This document shows, piece after piece, positions 8,947 to 20,071 of a stretch of 64,000 nt of DNA (position 1 is its first letter; each line of letters opens with the position of its first letter). The stretch covers positions 129,001-193,000 of the forward strand of contig CM043942.1 in assembly GCA_014529385.2 (NCBI GenBank). Direction: 5' to 3'. The notes under the pieces are model-generated. The model saw only the letters and a program-made list of their open reading frames with translations, was not told where the DNA came from and searched no databases. Position numbers and translations under genes: made by a program. The DNA comes from Adiantum capillus-veneris (taxonomy: Eukaryota > Streptophyta > Polypodiopsida > Polypodiales > Pteridaceae).

Positions 8947-11405
8947 ATGGCGCGTCAATTGGATGCTTGGTCGGCTAGATACAACAAGATGAAGTTAGCT
9001 CGCAATGAAGCCCACAACAGCAAAAGCTTTGATAACGAAGAAACAAGGGCAAGGAGAGAAGAAATGAAGAAGAAAGAAGTGGTGGCACATCAAGAAGAAC
9101 CTCGGCAAAAGAAGGCAAGGTTTGAAAGGCAACAACAATCCTATGAAAGAAGTCACCAAGTTGCAGGAGAAAAGCCGGTATCATGGAAATTGAGGGAAAT
9201 CAAGGGTCAAGGACCAAGAACCCCGTGAAGCAGGTTCTAAAAGATCCAAATGAAATTCTTGAGCGGATGTATACAGAAGTTAAGTCCTTAAAGATGCAAG
9301 AAGCTCTCGAGGAACAAAGGCAAGCAAAGGCTGCACAACAAGAACATCATCATAAACAAGGAGAGATGTCTCCAAGACCCACTCCACTCATACAGAGCAA
9401 GAACACCCTCCAATACCAAGTCCAAGGCCTTCACCACTAGCTAAATCCAAGGAAGATAGGCCAGCAAAAGGAAAAGGGAATCTACACAAGGATATCAGTT
9501 TTAAAAGGCCCAAGAGAATAGAAATAATGAAAATTGTTCCTTCTACAAAAACTCAAGTAGAATCAGTTGAGGCCTCCACGAAGCCTCAATAAGAATCAGT
9601 TGGGCCATCCACAAAGCCACCAGCAGAATCCGTTGCACCACTAAAGGAGCCGCAACCTGAATCTATTGAAACTTCTAAGCAGCAGGTAGAACGTGATGAA
9701 TGAAAAACTACACATGAGGTAATAAATCAAGTTAATGAGTATGCAAAGCAGATGCAGTTGATGACAGAAAAGATGCAAACAGGAGCTCTTAGCCACATTG
9801 CCAAGGCTAAGTAATTGGAATAGATAATCAATGGTCTACAAGGTGAGCTAAAAGACAGAATGAAAATCATCAAGGACCTTCAAGGGCAGATAAAATAACT
9901 AAAGAACGAAGCTGAAAGACATCAAACTGTCGAGGAACGGCAGCAAAAGGAGATGAAAGAATTAGGAGAGCTCCTCACAAAGCTATCTAATGCATGCAAA
10001 ATTAAGGACCAACAACTGACTGAAGCTACCAAGGAACTTTTAATTTCTACTCAGTCAGTCCAAAAGATCCAAGTGCAACTGGATGTAGCCGATGCATCAC
10101 TACAATATTCCGAGCAAAGAATCAATGACCAAGCTGCATTTTTTTGGAAAAACAAGGATAACCAAAGCGTAACTTCACTCAAGGGGGCATATGAAATCTA
10201 TAAGGCTTTAGAAAAGAGAAACAAGGACCTGAAACTTGAGTTGAATCTTGAACAGGTACAAAGAAGGACCTTTCCTTCATGCGGCTACAACGAGAAGAGT
10301 AACTGCTCAAGGAGATAAAGGATTTAAAGAGAGCAAACCAGCTACTACAAGAAGGACATACAGAAACTCAAGAGGAATCAAGAACCTCTGAACAGACAAA
10401 CATAGACATCCCATCAGTCTCCTTTACAGAAATGGAAATACAACCATCAGAAGGACTCGCAACAGATTCAAAGTTTCAAGTGCCAATCATTGAAGAGGAA
10501 CAAGTGCCAATGGTCCAGCTCTCTAAAGCTGAAGAAGATGCACTAAAAAAAATAGATCATCCATGAGGTAGATGTTTAATGGAAAGAGGTGATGGATTGG
10601 TAGTTGAGAATTCTTCACTCAATCAACGTAACTCGGCTCACTCCCAACCTAATCAATGCTCAATGGCATCATCAGTCGTTGCCCTATCCTTTGATAAAGG
10701 TGGATCTACTACAAGTCAAAGAAAAACTTTACAAAGAAATGCAAGAAGAAGGTGAAGATGCTCTTCACCCAAAATGGAGAAAGAACTGGCTCAACAAGAA
10801 CACACGATATCTCAATCTATTTACAAGAGCGCCTACACCAATCCAAAAAGAACCTACCTTCTGTCTTGTACCAAGGGTAAGGACATGGCCGGCCCATGAT
10901 ACATTAAAGAAGAAGAGACCCAATTGGCTCAATTACCCAAGACTGCCAGGTCTAGAGAAGGGACAAGCAACGCAGTACTGCATGGTGAAAACCCTAACGG
11001 GCGCCAAGGACTTCTTCAAGAGCCTCCTTGACCTCTCATGTGCAATGCTCTATAAAATCTACAGAATGCTTCTTACATACATTCAAGCTTTTCATGAGCT
11101 AGAGCAAACAGGAGCCCCATGGATGTCGTTCTTAGAAGGTAACTTAAGGGTTATGCTATGACTTGAGTGGACAGCCCACAAAAGAAGTCCTCTACGGCTT
11201 CTATGCCAGATACATGTTCCTATCATCAAGAAATATGCTGGCATTTGAAAAAGCCTTTTACACAGGATTCTTCACATGACGGACAAAGATTTTTGGGCCA
11301 GTAATCAGCAATCTGACATCAAGATTTGTTGGCTATTCTGCTGTTGAACTAAAAAGAAGTCACCATGTAGTTTTTGCAAGTCCCTAACAAAGAAAGACGC
11401 ATCAT
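8947..11405 (+). pseudogene. Coiled-coil element protein, copy 1 (CCE1)
   Basis: I do not recognise this protein. The frame opens at 8947 and, through several stops and frame changes, encodes a highly charged Lys/Glu/Gln-rich coiled coil (about 8947-10320), a Thr/Pro/Glu repeat segment and an acidic linker. A C-terminal globular domain follows (about 10770-11350) with WLNYP, MVKTL.GA, DLSC.ML.KI, DLSG.PT..VLY, FE.AFYTGFF and FGP blocks. The same blocks in the same order occur in CCE2 (39500-40060), so the family is real. The end lies about 100 bases before a polypurine tract and LTR, which makes it a retroelement protein, perhaps gag-like. No polymerase follows. Confidence 0.65.
9560..9692 (+). 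repeat. ESVxxSTKP coding repeat in CCE1
   Basis: About four tandem 33-36 bp units encode variants of 'ESVEASTKPQ'. One contains a TAA. The repeat forms a flexible Pro/Thr/Glu linker inside the CCE1 coiled-coil region. Confidence 0.7.
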
Positions 11406-11503
11406 ATATGAGAAATCGTTACATGCACTTTAAGACCGTATCGCCAGTCGTCAACCTGAAGACTATTTCAGTCCATGAAAGTGTGTTAAGGGATGACAAA
11501 GTC

Positions 11504-11517
11504 GAGGAGGGGGGGAA
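11504..11517 (+). promoter_or_regulatory. Polypurine tract of CCE1
   Basis: GAGGAGGGGGGGAA sits directly before TGTTAG at 11518. A closely similar tract precedes TGTTGG after CCE2 at 40149-40161. This is the standard junction of the internal region and the 3' LTR. Confidence 0.75.
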
Positions 11518-12363
11518 TGTTAGCAGCAAGCTAACTCATGTAACCCACCATATAAAATTTTTTGAGAGCTTTTATTATAAAAACACTTATTCTTTGGATG
11601 AATCGAGAATATTGTAACTCCTATTTTTTAGATTGATACTATAATCGATGAGTCGGGGCTACAAGCTTCCAGATTGTATCAACTCTCAAATTACTAGTTT
11701 TTTACCAAAGAAACCTTGGCTAAGGTATAAAAGCCAATTTTTCTAATTTATTTCTAAGTTTTTGGATAATAGAAACACAGTGTGTGCTAATGTCTCAGAC
11801 TCCTTTCCTTCTTGTGCTTCCTACTCCCTCCGCGGTTGTCACATTGAAGTGATGTCTGTTGCGTTGCAACCGGAGATAAGAGCTCTACACATTGACGTAA
11901 TATTTCATGGTAAACTGTAGCTTTTGGCATCACCAATCCACAGCCTAATTTCATCGTAAGTAGAAATTTAAGCTAGGAAATCCCAAAGTAAGCATATGCG
12001 GGGTATTGGGGCATCATTGCTAAGCATTTAGATGCATTTGGGGTTGAAAATGACTAGGTGAACAACTCGCTACTGTTAATAATCGTGATTTTTGTACTTG
12101 AGCTAAAGTGATATATGAGACCATAAGCACGTGTGCTTAGATCTTATATACAACTCCTAGAAGTTTCGTAACATTCGGATGTCGTTTGATGATATAATGG
12201 ACATGATTTGTTTGCCTATTAGTGATTATCTTTTGATGACTTAGGTTGTTTGAGTGTAGCTTGAGTTAGATGTGAGTTGTCTATTTTTTTTCAAGAGATT
12301 GACACCCTCTTGTAGCTTCTATGCACTAGTCGAGTCAACTTCGTCCCATGGATTGAAAATTAT
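11518..12363 (+). repeat. CCE1 3' LTR (right edge uncertain)
   Basis: Starts TGTTAG after the polypurine tract. A TATA box (GGTATAAAAGCC, about 11725-11736) sits about 210 bases in, as expected for U3. The end is unclear because the next element (Tat-C) starts at 12364, probably inside or just beyond this LTR. Confidence 0.55.
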
Positions 12364-13284
12364 TGTTAACTAAGTCAACGTCAGATAACAGAAGCTGCTA
12401 AAGACCGGAGATGTACGAATGCACATCAAAGATCAACAAGAAGAAGCAGTAAAGATTGGCGTTACACATTTTCCACGTTTTTCCAAAATGGTCACGCATT
12501 GTGAATTCCTGATTTATTTCATGCCATTGTAATATTTTAATGTGGCGTGGGCTCAATGGGATTTCCAAGATGTAAAGCATATGTTCAATTAGTGTGCCTA
12601 GGTAGCAGATTCACTAAGTGATGGAGCCCTAAAGGACTTGGGCGCCCGAACATTGCATATTTTTACCCTAGGTATATAAGGCAGTGTGTAAAAGAAATGA
12701 GGGCTCTGAAGCTCATTTGTTGAGATCACTCTTTGGTGAGAGCTCTTGAGGTGTGTGGCTATGGAGTTTTTGAGCTTCTCCTTGCTCTTGAGACTTGATT
12801 AACACTAATCAATGATTCATTCTCTTTCACTTTGCCTCTCGCATGCTTCTTATGATTGCCTATGATGCTTAGATTAACTAGATCTTGACTAATTAGTGAT
12901 TAATCCCTCTCTAATCTTGTGTGATTGCCCTCTTTTTCTTGTGTGTGCATGCAGGTTTGATTAGAGTGTGGTGCTCGATAGATCTATGTGTGTGTGCTTG
13001 CGATTAGTGTGTTGCATGATAGGATTAGTGTTGTGTGCGTCTTGCAATCGTAGTGTGTGTGATTGGGTTGATTAGAGGTGAAGAGAAGTGGATGTGGAGA
13101 TTGCCCTTCATTGTGGCTTAGCTCCTCCATAAGCCAAGAAGCTCACCTCATAGAGTTAACCATTTGTGTTGCCATAATTAGCTCACTAATCGTGTGAGTG
13201 TTTCCATGCCCTAGCCGGGTATCTCATTCCTCTGTATTGACAATTTTATTTGTCATTGGAGCTATTGCAGCGATGAGACCCCCA
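12364..13284 (+). repeat. Tat-C 5' LTR
   Basis: Begins TGTTAACT and ends CCCCA, 921 bp. The first 427 bases or so match 37742-38166 closely, including a TATA box (GGTATATAAG, 12671-12680 and 38050-38059). The part after the TATA is rich in GTGTGT words. It is followed after five bases by the primer site. Confidence 0.85.
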
Positions 13285-13289
13285 ATATT

Positions 13290-13307
13290 TGGCACCGTTG
13301 TCGGGGA
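13290..13307 (+). promoter_or_regulatory. Asp-tRNA-type primer binding site
   Basis: TGGCACCGTTGTCGGGGA differs by two transitions from the tRNA-Asp complement used by Athila/Tat elements (TGGCGCCGTTGCCGGGGA). It lies immediately inside the 5' LTR. Confidence 0.85.
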
Positions 13308-16212
13308 CATGGCCTATGCTAGTGTAATTATGGCATAATCGAATGCATTCCCTCATTAATTTCAGTACTAGTTTCACTTGTGTGTTTATGTGTTTGTGGA
13401 TTTTGGATGTGTGTGCATGAAGCAATGTGTTCATAATTCTTGAATGTGTCACTGTGTCTTCCCAGTTGTGTGTTTACACATTGTAATTTCACACTAACCC
13501 CTTGCTAATTTGACTAATTTTGCTAGCTTACTAATTTGCTATGAAGGATTGGAGCATTCGACCATTCAATTGATCTTCAATGGAAAGGTAATCAAGTTGG
13601 TATTCTCAACCTCCCTAGAATCTAAAGATGTATAGAATTGTGTAGAGATCCCACCATAATGATGCAATGTAATGCTATGCTATGTTGGTGCAATGCAATG
13701 TGATGCTCTGTTGGATTGAAATTTTTTGGATTGCTCGTTTTCATGCCGTCGTAATGCCGAAATTTTTAAGATTTGATGGCGCATGAATTTGACAATTAGT
13801 TTCAATTGCTAATTCGTGATTGCATGTTTCTAATTGGGTGCCTAATTCAGTTAATTACATCCTTGGATGGAAGTGTGTGTGCACTAAAATCAAGTCTGTG
13901 TGCATTCTAAGTGAGTGTGTGTATGCCTAATTTTAGGTGTGTGTGCACTATTTTGCACATGTTTGTACACCTGGAAATCAATGTGTGCTTAATGATTTTT
14001 CAATTGTGATGATTGATTTATGTTGTGCTCATGCCCAACTAATGATTTGTGAAATCACATTCCAATTTCGACAAAATTTACTCTTTTGTGTGCGCACCTA
14101 AAGATTGGTAAAAACTACCAATTTTATTAGTGTGTGTGCGCCTAAAAAGTGTTTAATTTGCATAATTGATTCATATTTTGATTGCATAATTGGTGTGTGT
14201 AATGGTTAAGTGCTGCATTTTTATGCTCAAAACAGGGATTTACACATATCAATTGCGTCAAATTTTGACCTAATTTTGTCGGTAATTTTGCCGATTTAAT
14301 TGCCTAGTCTTGATTTTACTGATTAAATTCTTTGGCAATTGAATTGATGTGCTTTTTGTGATTTTATTTGCCTACACTATTCCCCTATGTGTGGAGAATT
14401 TTTAGATTTGTTTGGGGTATTTTTTGCTAATTTTTGCATTAATTTTTGCTTAATTCTATAAAAATTTGATATTTTACGATCTTTACAAGCTATTTTGTGT
14501 GTGCATATTTACGGCATAATTTTGTTCGCATTTGTGCCCTTCGTGGTCCAGTTTTGAGGGTTTTACTATTTTTGAGGCCTGGGTTGATGATTGTGTTATA
14601 AATTACATTTTCGATAAAATCTGCTATTTTTGGTTTGCTTTTGCGTGTCAAAAATATTTGGTTGTAAATTTTGATGATTTTTTAAGATTCCTAGAATTTT
14701 TTGGACTTTTCTGACGATTCTTTGGAGTTTCCGCTAAGTTTCGGCCTAATTTTGACATTTTTGGATGTTTGGAAATTTAAAAATTAAAAAAAGACAATTT
14801 TCGGCCTCGTCGTTTTGCCTTGTGGCGCATAATTTCCGTGTCAGATAGATATTTACGATCTCTTGGGAAAGTTTCCTACGACAGTAAAATAATCGTTCTT
14901 TGCCGACCGTTCCCTATTTCCCGCTCTCCGTGAACATACCCCAAGCCCACTCTCTCGCTCTCTTTTCTTACTCTCTCTCCTCCCCACCCCACCGCCTTAC
15001 TCTTTCACTCTCTCTCATCCCCCTCACTCTCTATCCAGTGTGAACAACCTCCCTCCCCGGGTCCCCCTCCTTGTCATTTACCCACGCATACACACGCCAA
15101 CATACTCGTACTCTCTCTCCTCTCTACTGCCACCGCATGCGCGAACCCCCTCTCTCTCTCTCCTTTTGTCTCATATACACACTCACCGACACCCTCCGAT
15201 GACAGCCCCTCTTTTGTCTCGTACGCGTGGCTCTGCCCGCCAGTGATGCTGGTCTCCGAGTCTCCCTCTCATCTCTTTCTTCACCGTTGCCTGCCCACGT
15301 GGGAACTCACACACACATAAGCCGCTCGTCTCTGCTCTCCTCATCCCCACTGCCCGCGCCATCCGCCCTCTTGCTTTGAATCCACATCCCCTCGTGCCTC
15401 GAGGCTCATGCACCAAGCGTGCTGCGCGCTACTGCCACGCCAGAGCTGTAGGTGAAAGTCAACCCGCAGGCAGGTAAGCTAGGTAAGGGGGTTTTAAAAA
15501 TCAAATAAAAGAAAATCACATAAAGATCAAAAATAAAAACAAAATCACAAAAATTCAATAAAAAATCAAAAGAGATCAAGAAAATATATTTAAAAAACAA
15601 AAAACAACTCAAAAAATTAAGAAAAAAAAGAGAATTTAAAATCATAAAAAGAACTTTTTTAAAAAAGAATTTTTAAAAAAAAGAGAGATTAGAAAATCAC
15701 ATAAAAATAGAAAAATTGAAAGCACACAAAAAATTCAAAAAATGGGATTAGAAAATTTGCAAAAAAGAAAATAAAAACATGAAAAATTCACAAAAAATTA
15801 AAAACCTCATTAAAAATTCATAAAAATAAAAACTTCTTAGTAAATTCATTAAAAAAATCAAAAATCTCACTGAAAAGGAAGTCCTCAAAAGTGCCAAAAA
15901 GAGCAAAAAAAAATCAGAAAGAGCCAGAAATGGCCAGAAAGCAAAAAACAACTCCGAGAAAAACACACTATCGAAAAATCACACCGAGCAAACAGCGATT
16001 AAAAGAGAACAAGTCAAAAGAAAGAAAAGGCGGGAAGAGTACCGCAAAGCAAGCAGAGCAGCCAAGAAAAAATCAAGCAAACAGCAGAACAGTCAGATAT
16101 AGTAGCAAATCAGCAAAAGAATAGCTGAAACTGACCAACTCGAAGCTGTGAGCATCAATTTTTTTTCTAATTGACAGTTTTTGTAGATTGAGCCAACATA
16201 GACTCAGATTGA
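13308..16212 (+). other. Tat-C leader, non-coding
   Basis: About 2.9 kb with no supported gene. The first part is T-rich with many GTGTG words. At 14850-14890 there is a segment resembling the 3' part of the SINE-like repeat at 62-63 kb (TTTCCTACGAC). 14940-15240 is strongly C/T-rich (CTCTCT and CCCTC runs). 15490-16110 is a nearly pure A-rich stretch of AAAAATC- and AAAAAG-type words that changes into Lys/Gln-rich open frames. At about 16158-16212 a pyrimidine run followed by AG (TTTTTTTTCTAATTGACAG) could be a splice acceptor. Confidence 0.5.
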
Positions 16213-17735
16213 GCCAAGAATTCAAGTACATCAGAGCAAGCTAGTAGCAGTGGTAACACATGCACAACTACAACAGAGCAGATTTTACAACTATATGGCT
16301 ATAATGGGGATAAAATTTTGTACACAGATACACAAGGTCATACGTATCTTATGAGAAATAAAAGCAACATAGGAGCCAAGATCCTATTGGTTAGAGTAAA
16401 GCTAGATTTTGAGAACTCCCAGATGTTCACTGACTTCAATGGAGCCACGTATTGCAAGCTTAAAGATGAAGTGCAGATAGAAGTTCAAAAAGTCAACCCA
16501 AGTGTTTATCTAGAAATATGCACAGGCCAGCAAAACATACGGTTGGTGCATATGCAATCAGGGTCATTGTACATGGATTACAGTGGTCAAATCTATAATC
16601 GAGAACTAGAATTGCAAGATCCAACAGATCAGCCAATAGAAGCCAATCTAATTGGGGAACCACACCAAAGACAATACAAAGGTCAAGATGGAGCAGTCTA
16701 CAGCTTGATGCTTAGTGTTCTAAAACAAGATGCCAACAACTTGGCAAGCATAGAAAGAGAAGCTTCTCAGCATGAGCTTGACATGATAGAGCCAGATGAA
16801 ATACCACCAGTCATGGCGTATTGCTCAGATTCTGGACAAAAAGGTGAAAATTTTTCTGAAGATTGTCCAAGTAATCCAGACTACAGGGGCACCTCAATCG
16901 TCAAGCAAGGTGCAGAGAAAATTGGAAATGCGAATCTCGATGTAAGTGCATTTAACTCATCACTTTTAATGCAATCAGATGATTCCGCACTACCGTTAGA
17001 AGCACCAGTACAAGCACAGCAAGTTCAAAATCAGCATAAAAATGTAAATGCACCTGGAAAGTTTAAAATAGATTCTTTGAACAACAAATTCTTTCATGAA
17101 TTTGGTCAAGGTGTCCAGATATCATCGAATGTTGAAAAGAATGTTAGGTTGCAAATGATTCTGCATCCATTGCCACAAGTGTGCAATCATTCATGAGTCT
17201 ACGGGACACGTCAGACAGAATGATGTTGGCTTTGTATAGTACAAATAATTCATATGCACACTATGTAGAGCAAAAAGGTAAAGTGTACAAAAAGGATCAA
17301 CCAGTGTTTGAACGGCCCACATAAAAACTCATAGAAGTGCGTCTAGTGATAGATCAAAAAGGATGGTTCATTTCAAAGGAAAGAATCTATTATAGCCCAT
17401 CCTCTCTAGAGCTGAAGGATATTACCCGAGTGAACCCAGAAATCTGTTCGGAGCCAAACTCTCCTCCATTGAAAATCAAGCTTCGGTGTTGTGACCAAAC
17501 AAACATATACTTTGACCAAAACAGTCGTAGATATAGACGAGAGTCTAGTATCTATGATGCCTTGGGTCTTGAAATCACAGAAGCTCATATCATAGGAGAC
17601 CCATGGGATAGACAATATCAGGTCAAAGATAATGTCATGTTTCATGAAGGTACACAGAAAACTATGCAGAAGGTGTACATATGCCAAACATCAACAGAGC
17701 TACCCAAAGTGTGCCTTCACAGTCCCAAAAGGTGA
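16213..17735 (+). pseudogene. Tat-C repeat protein, segment 1 (YxDxxGxxY repeats)
   Basis: I do not recognise this protein. After a Ser/Thr-rich start it carries recurring motifs of the form aromatic-x-D/E-x-x-G-x-x-Y: YTDTQGHTY, FTDFNGATY, YMDYSGQIY, YKGQDGAVY, then YVEQKGKVY and YFDQNSRRY. Two longer blocks are homologous: 'LIGEPHQRQYKGQDGAVY' (about 16650-16705) and 'IIGDPWDRQYQVKDNVMF' (about 17590-17643), so a domain of about 130-150 residues is duplicated. 16213-17196 is open without stops. A frame change and stop near 17197-17325 break it before 17337-17735 resumes. The following exon-like part lies beyond the copia insertion at 23073. Acidic and polar linkers join the repeats. Confidence 0.6.
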
Positions 17736-17929
17736 GAGTAAACCAAAGCCAAACAATTTTGAACTCTTACAATGAAGCAGGCTATAGTGATCACCCTAGG
17801 AAGGGGGAAGCTATAAATCCATCAAGCTCAGCTCTTTTACCAGGAAATGCTACACCAGTTAGAAGCCGTAGAGCTTCTAGCCAATAGACCCCTTCAAGGC
17901 AAAAAAATTGAAAGATCATATGGTTGTTG

Positions 17930-18155
17930 TGTTGGAATTAGGGTTGCAGAGAAACACACACAGCTTGGAGAAGACGAAGGAAGCTCAAGGCACACAATAG
18001 AGAGTGTGTTACTTAGTGTGCAATGGAAGATAGATAGCCCTAGAGTGATGGGCGTATATACAATGCACGGAAGAAAAAACCTCCTACAGATGGAAAAAAT
18101 GCCTCGGCGGTCCTAGTGTGTTCAGACACATCACCACCACATGTATATGGTAACA
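17930..18155 (-). repeat. Copia 3' LTR
   Basis: 226 bp, TG...CA. Nearly the same sequence stands at 22841-23067. It carries GTGTTACTTAGTG and GTATATACAATGC words. No other feature seen. Confidence 0.95.
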
Positions 18156-18230
18156 AATACCCCTTGGAGTGATGCGGTGAACGAGAGCTAGCACATGAGT
18201 AAAGGGAAGTGCCATGCCCTGAGGACAGGA

Positions 18231-20057
18231 TCAGTCCACAAAGGGGAGTAAGCCCAAAGCTTTGCGGAAAGCTTCAAGCTTCTCACGAGACAATGCCTTT
18301 GTGAAAAGATCTGCAAGGTTTTCCTGTGTTGGCACATAAGCCAAGCTGATCTCTCCTGCTGAGAGCCTCTCCCTGACATAGTGGTAATGCACCTCAATGT
18401 GCTTTGTGCGAGCATGAAAAACTGGGTTCCTCACAACTGCCAATGCGCTCTGACTGTCAGTATAGATAGTGTTGGCAGTGTCCTGTCCAACACCCAAATC
18501 AGCCATAAGGCGTCTGAGCCATACACACTCAACCGTAGCTGTGAAGACTGCCCTGTACTCAGCCTCACAACTCGAAGTGGCCACAGTAGGTTGCTTCTTG
18601 CTCAACCATGATATACATGAACTGCCAAGCATGAAACAAAAACCACTTGTGGACACTCGTGTGTCAAAACAACCAGCCCAATCTGAGTCCAAAAAAGCAT
18701 GTAAGTCTGGCGGCAATGATCCCCCCTTGGGATAAAACAAGCCAAGATGTAAAGTGCCACGAAGGTAGCGGAAAATACTCTTGACATCCTGCCAATGCTT
18801 AGACCCTGGGCTATGCATAAATCTGCTGACTTGTGAGACTGCAAACTGAATATCCAGCCTCGTGTTGCATACATAAATGAGGCAGCCAACAACAGATTGG
18901 TAAAGAGTGACATCAGCAGGATCGCCAGCATCATCTAGACTAAACTTCAAAGCTGTTTCCATGGGAGTGGCAATAGGTTTGCAATCCTCAAGTCCAAACT
19001 TACATAGCAATGTCTCTATGTAACTTTTCTGACACAAGGCAATACCACCATCACACTGCTTAAACTGTATACCCAAGTAATGATGCAACAACCCCAAATC
19101 TTTCATCTTGAAAGTAGCATTCAAATCAGCCTTAAATTCAGCAATATGTCTCTCATTTGGTCCAGTGATCAGCAAATCATCAACATAAAGAACCACAATG
19201 AGAAGTACATCACCCTCACGCTTTACATACAATGTGCTTTCTGTTGGACTATCACGAAAGCCTTCTTTGACCAAATGAGTGTCAGCTTTCTCATACCAAG
19301 TACGAGGAGATTGCTTCAACCCATACAAAGCCTTGTTACATTTGCACACTTTGTCCTCTTGTCCTTTTATGACAAAACCGCGAGGCTGCGTTACATTAAC
19401 TTCCTCAAATATGTCACCATTCAAGAAAGCAGTAACAATGTCTGATTGATGTACATCCCAACCAAAATGAGCTGCCAATGCACCTAGAAAACGCGTAGTA
19501 GTCATACGAAAAGTGGGAGCAAAAGTCTCTTCATAATCTTATGCAACAAGTCGAGCCTTATGGCGATCGATCTCACCATCCGGCTTGCGTTTCAACTTGT
19601 AAACCCACTTCATACCAATGGCCTTTTTGCCAGGAGGCAAATCACGTAAAGTCCATGTGTCATTTTCTATAAGTGCATCATATTCTGATTGCATGGCAGC
19701 CATCCAATTTTCTGAATTTTGTGCTTCATCAAAAGTCAGAGGCTCCTCAACATCATGTAAGCTAGACACAGCCAAAGCATAACAATTTGATGCATAAGAT
19801 GCATGGCGAGAGCCTGAACGAGTACAACTAGACAAAGGTGCATCCAATTTCCTGTCACGCAAAGTGTGCACCAGCCATTTTGGCATACCTCTAGCATGCT
19901 CATTTTCATCCCTTTCCTCATCAAGTACATCATGTACAGCTGCATCAGTAATAGGCTGATCTAGAACATTTTCAAAAACCCCCATAGGCTGTACATTTGC
20001 CTCATTGGAACTTACATTCGTATTTCTACCACTGAAAAGAGGCAACAAAGTGTCCTA
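18231..20057 (-). pseudogene. Copia reverse transcriptase and RNase H
   Basis: The minus strand from 20048 gives the pre-RT linker with 'ENWMAAMQSEYDALIENDTWTL' and 'GMKWVYKLKRKPDGEIDRHKARLVA'. After a TAA at 19539-19541 the palm follows: 'DVHQSDIVTAFLNGDIFEEV', 'KALYGLKQSPRTWY' and the catalytic 'VLYVDDLLITG' box. RNase H follows ('LHAFLDSDWAGC', 'SWLSKKQPTVATSSCEAEYRA', 'IYTDSQSALAVV') and the frame ends at 18231 with 'ADLFTKALS'. The 424-codon stretch from 19505 to 18231 has no stop at all. All key acidic residues are visible. Confidence 0.95.
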
Positions 20058-20071
20058 AATGTCCTATGAGC

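Noticed and set aside
15178-15645. Open frames in the C/T- and A-rich leader (for example 15183-15416 and 15406-15645, minus strand)
   Set aside because: Low-complexity composition creates open frames. There is no motif, and the position is inside the Tat-C leader.
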